From: Rhizobium sp. PDO1-076
Lineage (GTDB): Bacteria > Pseudomonadota > Alphaproteobacteria > Rhizobiales > Rhizobiaceae
Reading direction: 5' to 3'
Length of the DNA: 32,668 bases
Assembly: GCF_000247475.1 (NCBI RefSeq)
Contig: NZ_AHZC01000377.1
Location: 1-32,668 of the forward strand
Shown here piece by piece: positions 8,164 through 16,916 of the stretch. A model generated the notes under the pieces. The model was not told the DNA's origin. It worked only from the letters and a program-made list of their open reading frames with translations, and ran no database searches. The translations under genes and the position numbers were made by a program. Positions within the stretch are counted from its first letter, which is position 1; each line of letters opens with the position of its first letter.

Positions 8164-10547
8164 TCATGGAAATAGCAGAAGCTCTGACACCGCAGCCCCC
8201 ATCGTCAGACCGGATATCGTCCTGACGATGCCCGCCTTGTCGATGCCGTAGTGGCGATAGAGATCCTGTACCGTGCCGGTCTGACCAAAATGCTCGACCC
8301 CGAGCGGTATCGTCCGGTGGCCGTGAACGGCACCAAGCCAGGCAAGGCCTGCGGGATGCCCGTCGGTGACGGTAACAAGGGTGCAATGGGGCGGAAGGTC
8401 GGCGAGCAGGGTCTCGACATGACCGGATGCCCGGCTGACGCCGCGCCGCCGTGCCCGCTGGGCCGCGGTCCAGCCGGCGTTCAGGCGATCCGCGGAGGTG
8501 ACGGCCAGCACGCCGATATCCCGTCGGCTCTCGCCGAGCAGCCCGGCCGCCGCAATCACTTCCGGCGCGATAGAGCCCTGATAGACCAGCACGACATCGG
8601 CATTCGGACCGGGAGGCTTCAGCCAATAGCCACCATCGATGACGCCCTGGCGGAAGTGCGGGTCGCTGCGCGGCGCCGGCTGTTCGAGCGGCCGCGTCGT
8701 CAGCCGCAGATAGACGGAGCCGCCCGTCTCGTCGCGCAACCAGGTGCGTTCGTCCGGCTGACCGTCGCCATCGCGCTGCATATAATCGAAAGACCAGTCC
8801 ATGATGATGGCCAGTTCGTCGAGGAAGGCCGGCTCGAAACTCGCCAGCCCATCCTGGCTGATACCGATCAGCGGCGTGGCGATCGACTGGTGTGCGCCGC
8901 CCTCCGGCGCCAGCGTGATGCCGGACGGCGTGCCGACGATCATGAAGCGGGCATCCTGGTAGCAGGCATAGTTCAGCGCATCGAGACCGCGGCAGATGAA
9001 GGGATCATAAACCGTGCCGATCGGCAGCAGGCGCTCGCCGAACAGCGAATGGGAGAGACCGGCGGCAGCCAGCAGCAGGAAGAGGTTCATCTCGGCAATG
9101 CCGAGTTCGATATGTTGCCCCTCCGGCGAGAAATGCCATTTCTGCGCGGACGGCACCCGTTCGTCGCGAAACGTATCGGCCCGCGCATCGCGGGCAAACA
9201 GGCCACGCCGGTTGACCCAGGGGCCGAGATTGGTCGAGACAGTGACATCCGGGGCCGTCGTCACGATCCGGGCGGCCAATGCCGTGTCGGTCTTTGCCAA
9301 TGCATCGAGGATCTTGCCGAAGCCGGCCTGCGTCGACAGAACGCGATCCTCCAGCAGGACCGGCCCCGCTGTCGCAATGCGCTCCGCCTTGAAGCGTCGA
9401 GGCCCCGGCTCAAAGAATGGTACACGGGCGAGGAAAGCCTTTGCATCGGCGCTGTCGACCATTGTCGAAAACGGGTCCCACTCCGCGCCGGGTGCAACCT
9501 GCATCGCCGCCTGGAAATCGGCCATTTGGCTTGTTGTCATCAGGCCGGCATGATTGTCCTTGTGACCGGCAAGCGGCGTGCCCCAGCCCTTGATCGTATA
9601 GGCCAGGAAGACCGTCGGCCTGTCGTGGTCAATGCTGTCGAACGCATCGGTCAGCGCCGTCAGGCAATGGCCGCCGAGATTGTTCATGAGGTCAGCCAGT
9701 TCGGCATCGGAACGCCGCTCGATCAGCGCCGCCACGCCGCCCTGGTCGCCGATCTCGTCGAGCAGTCGGCGCCGCCAGGCGGCCCCGCCCTGGAAGGTCA
9801 GTGCGGCATAAAGCTGGTTCGGGCAGGCGTCGATCCAGTCCTACAGGCGCGCTCCACCCGGCTCGGCGAACGCCGCGTTCTGCAGCGCGCCGTATTTGAT
9901 GATCACGACATCCCAGCCGAAGGCCTTGAAAATAGCCTCGATACGCTGCCACAGACCTTCGCGCACCACGCCGTCAAGGCTCTGGCGATTGTAGTCGATG
10001 ACCCACCAGGTATTGCGCAGGTCATGCTTCCAGCCTTCCTGCAAGCACTCGTAGACATTGCCTTCATCCAGCTCGGCATCACCGACCAGGGCAATCATCC
10101 GCCCGAGCGGACGCTTCTGCGCCCAGGGTCTGGCGGCGATGTAATCCTGTACCATCGACGCAAAGGCCGTCACGCCGACGCCGAGGCCGACCGAACCGGT
10201 GGAGAAATCGACATCGTCGATATCCTTGGTGCGGCTCGGATAGGACTGCGCACCGCCGAAACCACAAAATTCTCGAGCTTGTCGCGGGTCTGGTTGCCCA
10301 TCAGATACTGGATGGCATGAAACACCGGCGAAGCATGCGGCTTGACCGCGATGCGATCCTCCGGGCCCAGCACATGGCAATAGAGCGCCGTCAGGATGGA
10401 GGCCATCGAGGCCGAGGAGGCCTGATGGCCGCCGACCTTGACCTCACCCTTTTCGCGCAAGTGATTGGCATTGTGGATCATCCAGCAGGCAAGCCACAGC
10501 ACCTGCTTCTCGATGGATTTCAGAATTGCGATATCGGTGCTTGTCAC
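8164..10547 (-). pseudogene. Transketolase / E1-type TPP enzyme, broken by frameshift and amber codon
   Basis: The gene would encode about 794 residues of a transketolase-like, homodimeric E1-type thiamine-diphosphate enzyme. The first segment starts at GTG 10545-10547 (GGGAGA six bases upstream) and reads normally to LENF. There one base is missing between 10265 and 10266, and the reading continues in the next frame as GFGGAQSYPSRTKDIDDVDFST. That frame holds the TPP motif GDAELDEGN...N and runs to an in-frame TAG at 9841-9843 (probably a former CAG, giving LQDW). The same frame then stays open to 8164 and covers the pyrimidine-binding and C-terminal domains, with IELGIAEMNLFLLLAAAGLSHSLFG shortened here to residues around E-M-N-L-F. 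Two independent lesions make a functional full-length enzyme unlikely. It is convergent with the GntR gene. Confidence 0.88.
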
Positions 10548-10638
10548 GACCGTCTCCCAGTCACGCGTTCACGCCTGATGAGGATCCGCCGGCGGCTTTT
10601 CGCCTTGCTCTGGCCGGATCCCGTTCCCATGTCTGCAA

Positions 10639-10668
10639 CACCCGGCCGGATGATCATCCGGCCGGGTG
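10639..10668. terminator. Perfect 30-bp palindrome, probable terminator after acdS
   Basis: CACCCGGCCGGATGA is followed immediately by its exact reverse complement, giving a very stable hairpin 14 bases past the acdS stop. There is no clear U-tract on either strand, so it may act as a factor-assisted terminator or 3' stabiliser. The position between acdS and the transketolase remnant fits transcript separation. Confidence 0.55.
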
Positions 10669-10682
10669 GCCCTAGCAAGGCG

Positions 10683-11696
10683 TCAGCCGTTGCGAAACGT
10701 ATAGGCATAGCCATTGATGGCCGGGGCACCGCCGAGATGGGCGTAAAGCACCTTCGAGCCTTCTGGGAAGTAACCCTTCTTGACCAGGTCGATCATGCCC
10801 TGCATCGACTTGCCTTCATAGACCGGGTCGGTGATCATGCCTTCGAGGCGGGCGCAGAGCCGGATGGCCTCCTTGGTCTCGTCGGACGGCACGCCGTAGA
10901 CCGGATAGGCATAATCCTCGATCAGGATGATGTCGTCCAATGTCAGGTCACGGCCAAGCTCGACGAGTTCGGCGGTGCGTTGTGCGATCTCCAAGACCTG
11001 AGCCTTGGTCTGGGTCGGCGTGAACGAAGCGTCGATACCGATGACATTGCGCTCGCGGCCATCCATGGCAAAGCCGACCGTCATGCCGGCATGGGTGGAA
11101 CCGGTCACCGTGCAGACGACGATATAGTCGAACTTGAAGCCGAGCTCGGCCTCCTGGGCGCGCACCTCCTCGGCAAAGCCGACATAGCCGAGACCACCGT
11201 ATTTGTGCACCGAAGCCCCGGCCGGAATGGGATAGGGCTTGCCGCCCTTGGCCTTGACGTCCTCGATGGCATCTTCCCAACTCTGGCGGATGCCGATATC
11301 GAAGCCCTCATCCACCATCTGCACATCCGCGCCCATGATCCGGCTCAGCAGAATATTGCCGACCCGGTCGTAGACGGCATCTTCGTGCGGCACCCAGCTC
11401 TCCTGCACCAACCGGCACTTGAAGCCGATCTTGGCGGCAACGGCGGCAATCATCCGCGTATGGTTAGACTGCACGCCGCCGATCGAGACCAGCGTGTCGG
11501 CATTGGAGGCGATCGCATCGGGAATGATGTATTCGAGCTTGCGCAGCTTGTTGCCACCGAAGGCCAGACCCGAATTGCAGTCCTCGCGCTTGGCATAGAG
11601 CTCGACCTTGCCGCCGAGATGCTCCGAGAGCCTTTCCAGCTTCTCGATATGGGTCTGTCCGAATGTGAGCGGATAGCGCTCGAATTTTTCCAGCAT
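10683..11696 (-). CDS. acdS: 1-aminocyclopropane-1-carboxylate (ACC) deaminase
   Basis: 337 residues, a PLP enzyme that cleaves ACC, the plant ethylene precursor, to 2-oxobutyrate and ammonia. Numbering is one lower than in the well-studied Pseudomonas enzyme. The PLP lysine is K50 (FGGNKLRK), the Ser and Asn of GGVQSNHT are at 77-78, the active-site tyrosines are Y267 and Y293, and the substrate-determining pair is E294 and L321. The Glu/Leu pair separates true ACC deaminase from D-cysteine desulfhydrase, which has Ser/Thr there, so the call is specific. It is divergent from its Lrp-type regulator gene. The enzyme is cytoplasmic and is a plant-association trait that lowers root ethylene. Confidence 0.97.
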   Translation of the reverse strand: MLEKFERYPLTFGQTHIEKLERLSEHLGGKVELYAKREDCNSGLAFGGNKLRKLEYIIPDAIASNADTLVSIGGVQSNHTRMIAAVAAKIGFKCRLVQESWVPHEDAVYDRVGNILLSRIMGADVQMVDEGFDIGIRQSWEDAIEDVKAKGGKPYPIPAGASVHKYGGLGYVGFAEEVRAQEAELGFKFDYIVVCTVTGSTHAGMTVGFAMDGRERNVIGIDASFTPTQTKAQVLEIAQRTAELVELGRDLTLDDIILIEDYAYPVYGVPSDETKEAIRLCARLEGMITDPVYEGKSMQGMIDLVKKGYFPEGSKVLYAHLGGAPAINGYAYTFRNG

Positions 11697-11777
11697 GGGA
11701 TCCCCTTCTGCTTGTTATGACACAGAGGAAACGCTACCATTGCTCGGATGAAAGGTGCTCTCTAAGTTGAACTTGAT

Positions 11778-11789
11778 ATTTCGTGAAAT
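11778..11789. promoter_or_regulatory. Candidate operator in the acdS-acdR intergenic region
   Basis: ATTTC-GT-GAAAT is an AT-rich inverted repeat midway between the two divergent start codons (11696 and 11855). Lrp-type regulators bind such degenerate AT-rich palindromes, and control of acdS by a divergent Lrp-like protein is established in rhizobia and pseudomonads. The exact site is inferred. Confidence 0.35.
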
Positions 11790-11854
11790 CTATTCAAAAT
11801 CCAGATAGGAATTGCATATATTCCGTCATTCTCGTATTTTCGGAAGATTCTTTC

Positions 11855-12319
11855 ATGGCCACGGAACTGGACCGCATCGACCTGAAAATGCTCCGGCTGT
11901 TGCAAAACAACGGGCGGCTCAGCAATGCCGATTTGGCGCAAATGGTCGATGTCAGCGCCGCGACCTGTCATCGCCGCACCCAGCGGCTTTTCGAAGAGGG
12001 CTATATCAAGTCGGTCAGAGCCATGGTCGAGCCGCAGAAGGTCGACCGCGGTGCGCTGGTCATGGTCGGCGTGGTGTTGGATCGCTCGACACCGGAAAGC
12101 TTCGGCACCTTTGAAAAGGCTGTGGCCAAGCTGACTTTTGTGCTGGATTGCAATCTGGTCGCGGGCGATTTCGATTACTTCCTGAAGATCCGCGTCCGCG
12201 ACATGGCGGATTTCAACCGCATCCATGGCACACAGCTGATCGCCCTGCCCGGCGTGCGTCAGACCCGCACTTTTTTCGTGATGAAGGAAGTGGTCGACAA
12301 TGCGCCGCTGAACTTTTGA
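11855..12319 (+). CDS. acdR: Lrp/AsnC family regulator of ACC deaminase
   Basis: 154 residues. The N-terminal helix-turn-helix (about 1-60) has the family opening LDRIDLKMLRLLQNNGRLSN, here residues 4-23, followed by the recognition helix VSAATCHRRTQRL. The C-terminal RAM/AsnC effector domain includes VAGDFDYFLKIRVRDMADF and ends in TRTFFVMKEVV. The start is ATG 11855-11857 with GGAAGA eight bases upstream; the frame extends back to 11783 but the extra 24 residues do not fit the family. Its divergent placement next to acdS matches the known acdR-acdS arrangement, where it activates acdS in response to ACC and oxygen status. Confidence 0.92.
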   Translation: MATELDRIDLKMLRLLQNNGRLSNADLAQMVDVSAATCHRRTQRLFEEGYIKSVRAMVEPQKVDRGALVMVGVVLDRSTPESFGTFEKAVAKLTFVLDCNLVAGDFDYFLKIRVRDMADFNRIHGTQLIALPGVRQTRTFFVMKEVVDNAPLNF

Positions 12320-12565
12320 CAGGTGCTTCCAGCAGGCAGAATCGGAAGCGAGCTCAGGCGGCGGGCGCAACACTCGACCGTGATACTACGCCATAGTTCG
12401 AGAACACCGTTTTGAATGGGCAGTTTTGCCCTCATGTCTCGAAAATGCCTGGAAATTCGCATTCCCATAAGCACTTCTTTGCTTCAACTCTTTGGCGATG
12501 CCAACCGCGTCGTCATGGTTGGTACCGGTGGCGATGAATGCCACGGTTTTACCGGAGTCGCCGTG

Positions 12566-12784
12566 ATGGACGAGCCCATGTACCTGACTGCGGAAGAGGT
12601 CGCTGAGCGCTATCGCGAAGCCATAAGCGTAGGCACGTTGCGGAACTGGCGTGCTATGCGGGTGGGGACCCCGTTCCTCAAGATCGGAAAAGCCGTGCTT
12701 TATTCAAGGCTGGCCTTGGAGGAATGGGACCGAAAGCACATGGTGGCCTGCAACAATGCGCATGATATTGGTGTCAGCGACTAA
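12566..12784 (+). CDS. Small helix-turn-helix DNA-binding protein (excisionase / MerR-like HTH_17)
   Basis: 72 residues. The core MYLTAEEVAERY...SVGTLRNWRAMRVGTPFLKIGKAVLYSRLALEEW is the usual excisionase-type fold: two helices, a turn and a wing ending in the conserved Y-x-x-x-x-L-E-x-W. The start is taken at ATG 12566-12568, with GGAG eight bases upstream; the frame is open back to 12416 but the added part looks non-coding. Such proteins act as recombination directionality factors or small repressors on mobile elements. It lies just left of an IS630-type insertion and has no integrase beside it, so it is probably a leftover of a mobile element. Confidence 0.72.
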   Translation: MDEPMYLTAEEVAERYREAISVGTLRNWRAMRVGTPFLKIGKAVLYSRLALEEWDRKHMVACNNAHDIGVSD

Positions 12785-12859
12785 GCCGCCTAAGCCAGCC
12801 GCATATTTCATGGGAACGGCCCTCGGCACGGCTCGCGTGCATTTTCACTCCCATATCTA

Positions 12860-12883
12860 GAGCGCGTCCGCTTTACTCGGGGT
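12860..12883 (+). repeat. IS630-type left terminal inverted repeat
   Basis: The first 24 bases of the element match the reverse complement of the right end at about two thirds of positions, with GAGC and CGTCC identical in both. Confidence 0.7.
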
Positions 12884-13816
12884 CATATCCGCACGATTTG
12901 AAGTAGTTGGCGCATTCTTGTGGTTCGAACAGCGTGACGATCTGGCCGACGGTATTCCATAAGCCCTCGACCGTTCGCTCAGCTTTGGCGCGCAAGACGG
13001 CCTTGAGCTTCGCGAAGGCCTTCTCGATGGGGTTGAAGTCTGGACTGTAGGGAGGAAGGTAGAGCAACCGGCACCCCGCGCCTTCGATTGCGAGACGCAC
13101 GCCCTCCGCCTTATGTGCCGGCAGGTTGTCCATGATGACGATGTCGCCCGGCACCAAGGTTGGAATGAGAACCTGTTCGACATAGGCTTGGAACGCGACG
13201 CCGTTCATCGCACCGTCGAGGACCATGGGCGCGGTCATGCCGGATAGCCTGAGCGCGCCGGTAAATGTCGTTGTCTTCCAGTGCCCGTGCGGGATCGGTG
13301 AGCGGCAGCGATCTCCGCAATTGGCCCGTCCGCGAAGCCGAGACATTTTCGTGCTCAGGCCGGTTTCATCGATGAAGACGAGGCGCGCCGGATCGAGGTC
13401 GAGTTGGCCGTCGAACCAGTCCTGGCGACGTTTCAGCAGGTCAGGACGGTCCTGCTCCAGTGCATGTGCGGTCTTTTTTTGAAAGTCCAGCCGCGCTTTC
13501 GCAGCCAGACGTCAAGCGCACTGCGGTCGATCGATACGGCTCTGTCCTCATGCAATCGCAGAACCATCTCGTTAAGCGTGATGTCCTTTTCATCTTCGAT
13601 CATGCCGATGATGAAGTCCTCGTGAGCATCCAGGCGCGAGCCGCCGCGTCGGCCCTGCTTCGCAGGCGTCAACCGACCCGCCCGTGCGCTGGCGATCCAC
13701 GCGATGGCCGTTGAAATGCCGATTCCAAATCGGGCCGCTGCTGAGCGTGCCGACATGCCATCCCGTGACGCAGCCAGAACGCGGTTACGCAGATCATCAC
13801 TGAAAGCTCGGGTCAT
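12873..13816 (-). CDS. IS630 family transposase, produced by -1 frameshift
   Basis: The first frame starts at ATG 13814-13816 (GGAGG five bases upstream) and encodes the helix-turn-helix half: MTRAFSDDLRNRVLAAS, SARSAAARFGIGISTAI, ending RKRGWTFKKR. The second frame encodes the DDE catalytic half: FIDETG (first Asp), IVIMDNLPAHK (second Asp) and DFNPIEKAFAKLK (Glu), stopping at 12873. The frames meet at seven consecutive A residues on the minus strand (13474-13480). A -1 slip there joins FKK to TAHALEQDRPDLLKRRQDW, so the two halves form one protein. This is the usual expression mode of many IS630 elements rather than damage. Confidence 0.88.
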
Positions 13817-13887
13817 ATTGCCTCCGACCAAATCACCAGTCGGAGCCATGGAATCAGAATTTGGCCACCGGGGGAATCCTCAACGCG

Positions 13888-13911
13888 ATTCCGCGTTCAA
13901 TGGACGTGCTC
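13888..13911 (-). repeat. IS630-type right terminal inverted repeat
   Basis: Read on the minus strand from 13911 this begins GAGCACGTCC, the counterpart of the left repeat. The adjacent TA at 13912-13913 is the duplicated target. Confidence 0.7.
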
Positions 13912-13913
13912 TA

Positions 13914-14281
13914 AGTGTGTGACGCGCGCTGAAACCGCGATTTCCCGGCACGAGCTGTGAAGCATCAGCGCCTCCACGCCTCAATTCACCTCCAGTCACC
14001 TTTCCTAGTAGTCGAATCCATCTCGCGATTGTTCGACCCTAATGGCTCCTAAGCAGCGTATTGACCCGCAGAAAATGATGATCAATGATGACCCTGCCAG
14101 GCTCGGGATGCTTGGACATGATCGTGCGAGATAATCACTGCCAGTCAGTTACCGCAGGCACCAGAGCCATACCCCCTTCCATTTCCTCAATATAACTTAC
14201 TGATTTTACTAACCAAATCGGAACAGCAGGAGTACTCCACAAGCACCCCTCTTTAAATGCATCGCCCTCCCCAAATGCGCG
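13914..14281. other. Gene-free stretch right of the IS630 element
   Basis: No open frame here has a ribosome site or recognisable protein. The last part leads into a strong rightward terminator (14282-14313), so a small RNA transcribed rightwards from somewhere after about 14100 is possible. No clear promoter was seen. Confidence 0.4.
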
Positions 14282-14313
14282 CGACCCGTCGGCAAGGCAG
14301 ACGGGTCGTTTTT
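14282..14313 (+). terminator. Rho-independent terminator with no upstream gene on its strand
   Basis: CGACCCGTC and GACGGGTCG form a 9-bp perfect stem around a 9-base loop, directly followed by TTTTT. The U-tract defines plus-strand direction. The gene on the right ends convergently at 14342, and nothing coding is visible on the plus strand to the left. Confidence 0.85.
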
Positions 14314-14341
14314 CATTCTACGCAAGGCATCCGCCTCGTAG

Positions 14342-15457
14342 TCAGAGCGCCGATGCGCCCAGTTGCAGACCATAGGCGACGATGTCTCGACCGACGACGA
14401 TGCGATCCGCTTCATAGCGTTGCAAGGCTGTAGTGAGATCACGCTCCCGCGCGAGACAGTTGCTCAAGGCCATGACATCGCCTGCTGCCTTCGACACACC
14501 CATGGCCGTGTGCGGCCGTGCGACGAAGGCAGCATCGCCGATCAGCGCGATCGACCGGCCGATCATGCGCGGCGCCTCATAGTCGAAAATACCCTGGATC
14601 GATGGGCTCGGCTCGGCTGCGACCGCCAGCGCAAACTGGTGCGGCAGAATCTGTCGGGCATCGTCGCGCAAGGCCTCCAGACGATCGCGGGACAGGCCAC
14701 CACGCGGCAGAGAAAATGCGTGCCTGCGGTTGTCCATATCCGTGAATGTCCCGGCAAGTTCACTCTGCAGCACCTTGCGGTACCAGACCCAGTTGTAACG
14801 ACGGCTGCCGTTTTGCCTTTCCCCCTTCGAGCCCGGCACCAGGTAACCAAGCACATGCACGCCGGGCTGGACATGGAAGGCGAAGCGATCCAGCAGCAGC
14901 CCCGCATCCAAGGGAAGGCTCGTCTCCGGGATCAATCCGCGCCAGGCGACATAGCCGCTATAGTGGTTCTGATGATCTTCCGGATTGACCGCCCGGCGCA
15001 CGACAGAGCCGAGACCGTCCGCGCCGATGACGAGATCCGCAGTCTCTCGCGTGCCATCGTCGAAGATCAACTCGGCGCCGCCCGCTCCATCTACGACGTC
15101 CACGACCTGCCGACCAAGGACATAGCTTCCAGGGGCGATACGCCAGGCGAGGGTATCAAACAGGATGTCCCAGGAGATCTGGGTTTGCGGCATGTGAACG
15201 GTCTGGGCGATGCTGCCGTCATGGTTGAGATAGATGCGCTCCTTGGCGACCACGCCGACATGGGCTACTTGCTCGCATCCTATCAGTCGAAGAATGCGCA
15301 GCAGGTCGCTCTGGCCGACCAGGCCTGCGCCCCGGCCGGCAAGACCACTCACTGAGCGCTCGTAGACGCGGACATCATGGCCGGCATTTTGTAGCAGGAT
15401 GCCGGCAAAGAGACCGGCGAGCGACCCACCGACGATCCTGATACGGAGCTTTTCCAT
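14342..15457 (-). CDS. FAD-dependent aromatic monooxygenase (2,6-dihydroxypyridine 3-monooxygenase-like)
   Basis: 371 residues, a class A flavoprotein hydroxylase. The FAD-binding motif is the variant GGSLAG at 10-15 (IRIVGGSLAGLFAGILL), followed by the ribose-binding Glu in VYERS. The DG motif is VIGADGLGSVVRR, and the second FAD motif is LIGDAAFVARPHTAMG. The stretch YSGYVAWRGLIPE resembles dihydroxypyridine hydroxylases. The start ATG 15455-15457 has GAGGAG six bases upstream; the frame is open back to 15556 but overlaps the MFS gene. It follows that gene by 10 bases, so the two are co-transcribed. It probably uses NAD(P)H and O2 to hydroxylate an aromatic or heteroaromatic ring; the substrate is not known. 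Confidence 0.85.
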   Translation of the reverse strand: MEKLRIRIVGGSLAGLFAGILLQNAGHDVRVYERSVSGLAGRGAGLVGQSDLLRILRLIGCEQVAHVGVVAKERIYLNHDGSIAQTVHMPQTQISWDILFDTLAWRIAPGSYVLGRQVVDVVDGAGGAELIFDDGTRETADLVIGADGLGSVVRRAVNPEDHQNHYSGYVAWRGLIPETSLPLDAGLLLDRFAFHVQPGVHVLGYLVPGSKGERQNGSRRYNWVWYRKVLQSELAGTFTDMDNRRHAFSLPRGGLSRDRLEALRDDARQILPHQFALAVAAEPSPSIQGIFDYEAPRMIGRSIALIGDAAFVARPHTAMGVSKAAGDVMALSNCLARERDLTTALQRYEADRIVVGRDIVAYGLQLGASAL

Positions 15458-15467
15458 CTGTCGCTCC

Positions 15468-16625
15468 TCACTGCCCAGCCACAGCGGGCTTGTGCTGCCG
15501 ATGATGCGCGAACTTGACTGCGAAGGCTGCGATGCCAAGGGCCGCACCCAGCGCACTCACCATAAGCCAGCCGCCCTCGCCCCATGCCAATGTCGCCATC
15601 GCCGAACCTGCCGCACCGCCGAGGAACATACCCGTCATGAAAATCGTATTGAGGCGGCTGCGCGCATCGGCGTCGAGCGCATAGATGATGTGCTGGTTGG
15701 AGATCAGCGCACTCTGGATGCCGAAATCCAGCACGATGACGCCGACGACCAGAGTGACGATGGATGCACATGCGCCGAAGATCAGCCAGGCGACGATGGT
15801 CAGTGCCGCCCCGAACCAGACGACGAAATGCGGTCCTCTTTTATCCGCGACCCGGCCGGCGAGCGGTGCTGCGAATATGCCGACCGCACCGACAATCCCG
15901 AACAGGCCGGCGACATCCGCCCCCAGCTGGAAGTTCGGTCCTGCGAGATAAAGCGCCAGGATTGTCCAGAAGGCCGTGAAGGAAGCGAACAGGAATGCCT
16001 GAATGACGGTCGCAGCCCTGAGTGCCGGATGCAGCTTCCAGAGCTGACCGAGAGAACGGAGAGCCTGATGATAGCGCAGCGTTGATGTCGGCCGGTGATG
16101 CGGCAGGACCGCGAACATCAGACCCGCGGCCAGAAGGGCAAGCGGCACGCCGATCCAGAACATCTCCCGCCAGCCGGCATGTTCGCCGACGAAACCCGAC
16201 AGGGTGCGGCTGAACAGGATACCCGACAGCACGCCTGCCATGACTGTGCCGATCGTGGCGCCGCGTTTTTCCGGCGGTGCCAGCGATGCGGCGAAGGGAA
16301 CGATCTGCTGAGCAACGGTCGAACAGGCCCCGACAATGACAGAGGCTGCAAGTAGCATCCAGGCAGTCGGTGCCAGTGCAGCCAGAACCAAGGCTGCGGC
16401 CAGAACCACGAACTGGCCGATGATCATACGCCGGCGATTGACAAGGTCACCCAGCGGCAAGAGCAGGAAGAGCCCCAGCGCGTAGCCCAGTTGTGTCGCC
16501 GTTGGCACCATGCCGGTGATCGGCTGATGCTGGAACTCGGCCTCGATAATGCCGAGCATAGGCTGGTTGTAGTAAATGTTGGCAACGGCAATGTCTTTTC
16601 CCGCCAGGAAATGGCCATGCTGCAT
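15468..16625 (-). CDS. MFS transporter with an altered, probably truncated N-terminus
   Basis: 385 residues with at least eleven membrane segments. It shows the cytoplasmic loop GDLVNRRRMI between segments 2 and 3 and the matching AGRVADKRGP loop in the second half, as in drug and metabolite exporters of the YnfM/arabinose-efflux group. Homology-like sequence begins at IAVANIYYNQPML, normally the second half of segment 1. The eleven residues before it (MQHGHFLAGKD) are the antisense reading of a SorC-family gene remnant. The first half of segment 1 and the native start therefore appear to be lost in a recombination joint near 16593. Activity is uncertain. It forms a pair with the monooxygenase downstream, suggesting uptake or efflux of that enzyme's substrate. 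Confidence 0.8.
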   Translation of the reverse strand: MQHGHFLAGKDIAVANIYYNQPMLGIIEAEFQHQPITGMVPTATQLGYALGLFLLLPLGDLVNRRRMIIGQFVVLAAALVLAALAPTAWMLLAASVIVGACSTVAQQIVPFAASLAPPEKRGATIGTVMAGVLSGILFSRTLSGFVGEHAGWREMFWIGVPLALLAAGLMFAVLPHHRPTSTLRYHQALRSLGQLWKLHPALRAATVIQAFLFASFTAFWTILALYLAGPNFQLGADVAGLFGIVGAVGIFAAPLAGRVADKRGPHFVVWFGAALTIVAWLIFGACASIVTLVVGVIVLDFGIQSALISNQHIIYALDADARSRLNTIFMTGMFLGGAAGSAMATLAWGEGGWLMVSALGAALGIAAFAVKFAHHRQHKPAVAGQ

Positions 16626-16864
16626 GACGCAGGCGCAGTGGGCGAGATTTCCTATCGTTTCTACGACAAGGACGGAAAACCCGAGGAGACGCCGCTCAAC
16701 GAGCGGGTCATCGGGATTTCGCGGAAGACTTGAAACGGACCGACCGCGTCATGGCGCTGGCCGGCGGAGAATCCAAGACGCAGGCGATCGCCGGCGCCTT
16801 GAAACTGGGCGTCATCGACGTGTTTGTTACAGACAAGTTCACGGCAGCCAGACTGACGGCCTGA
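16593..16864 (+). pseudogene. Remnant of a SorC-family (sugar-binding) transcriptional regulator
   Basis: Only the C-terminal end of the effector domain remains. One frame reads MAMLHDAGAVGEISYRFYD followed by GKPEETPLNERVIGIS, the typical SorC/DeoR-like sugar-phosphate-binding sequence. It then runs into a stop at 16731-16733. The next frame continues EDLKRTDRVMALAGGESK and QAIAGALKLGVIDVFVTD to a stop at 16862-16864. A single base is missing near 16721, and everything before about 16593 has been replaced by the MFS gene in the opposite direction. It lies 52 bases before the SDR gene, so it was once probably the regulator of a polyol or sugar operon. Confidence 0.75.
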
Positions 16865-16916
16865 TCTCATCCGAGACGGACTGGCTGATCTGCTGCGCAA
16901 TTGGGAGTGAAGAACC

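Larger units (their letters stand above)
12860..13911 (-). mobile_element. IS630-family insertion sequence (1052 bp) with TA target duplication
   Basis: The element is bounded by TA at 12858-12859 and 13912-13913, the target duplication of the IS630/Tc1 group. Its ends are imperfect terminal inverted repeats: left GAGCGCGTCCGCTTTAC, right (reverse complement) GAGCACGTCCATTGAAC, with further CGG matches inwards. It holds one transposase split over two frames. All parts needed for transposition appear present. Confidence 0.85.

Noticed and set aside
7448-8626. Minus-strand open frame of 392 codons opposite the GntR gene
   Set aside because: The plus strand has a good ribosome site and a complete wHTH-FCD protein; this frame is a shadow.
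9841-10272. Programmed frameshift and stop-codon readthrough as an explanation for the split transketolase
   Set aside because: No slippery heptamer with stimulatory structure is evident, and two different recoding events in one metabolic gene are improbable; simple decay fits better.
8251-10320. Plus-strand open frame of 689 codons opposite the transketolase remnant
   Set aside because: Antisense shadow of a recognisable enzyme; no ribosome site, no family features.
10317-11720. Plus-strand open frame of 467 codons opposite acdS
   Set aside because: Antisense to a gene with all ACC deaminase residues intact; no protein-like features of its own.
12416-12430. Upstream start for the small HTH protein and the short GGGCA...TGCCC hairpin there as a terminator
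   Set aside because: The hairpin has only five pairs and no T-tract after it, and the extra 50 residues lack protein character; the start at 12566 has a better ribosome site.
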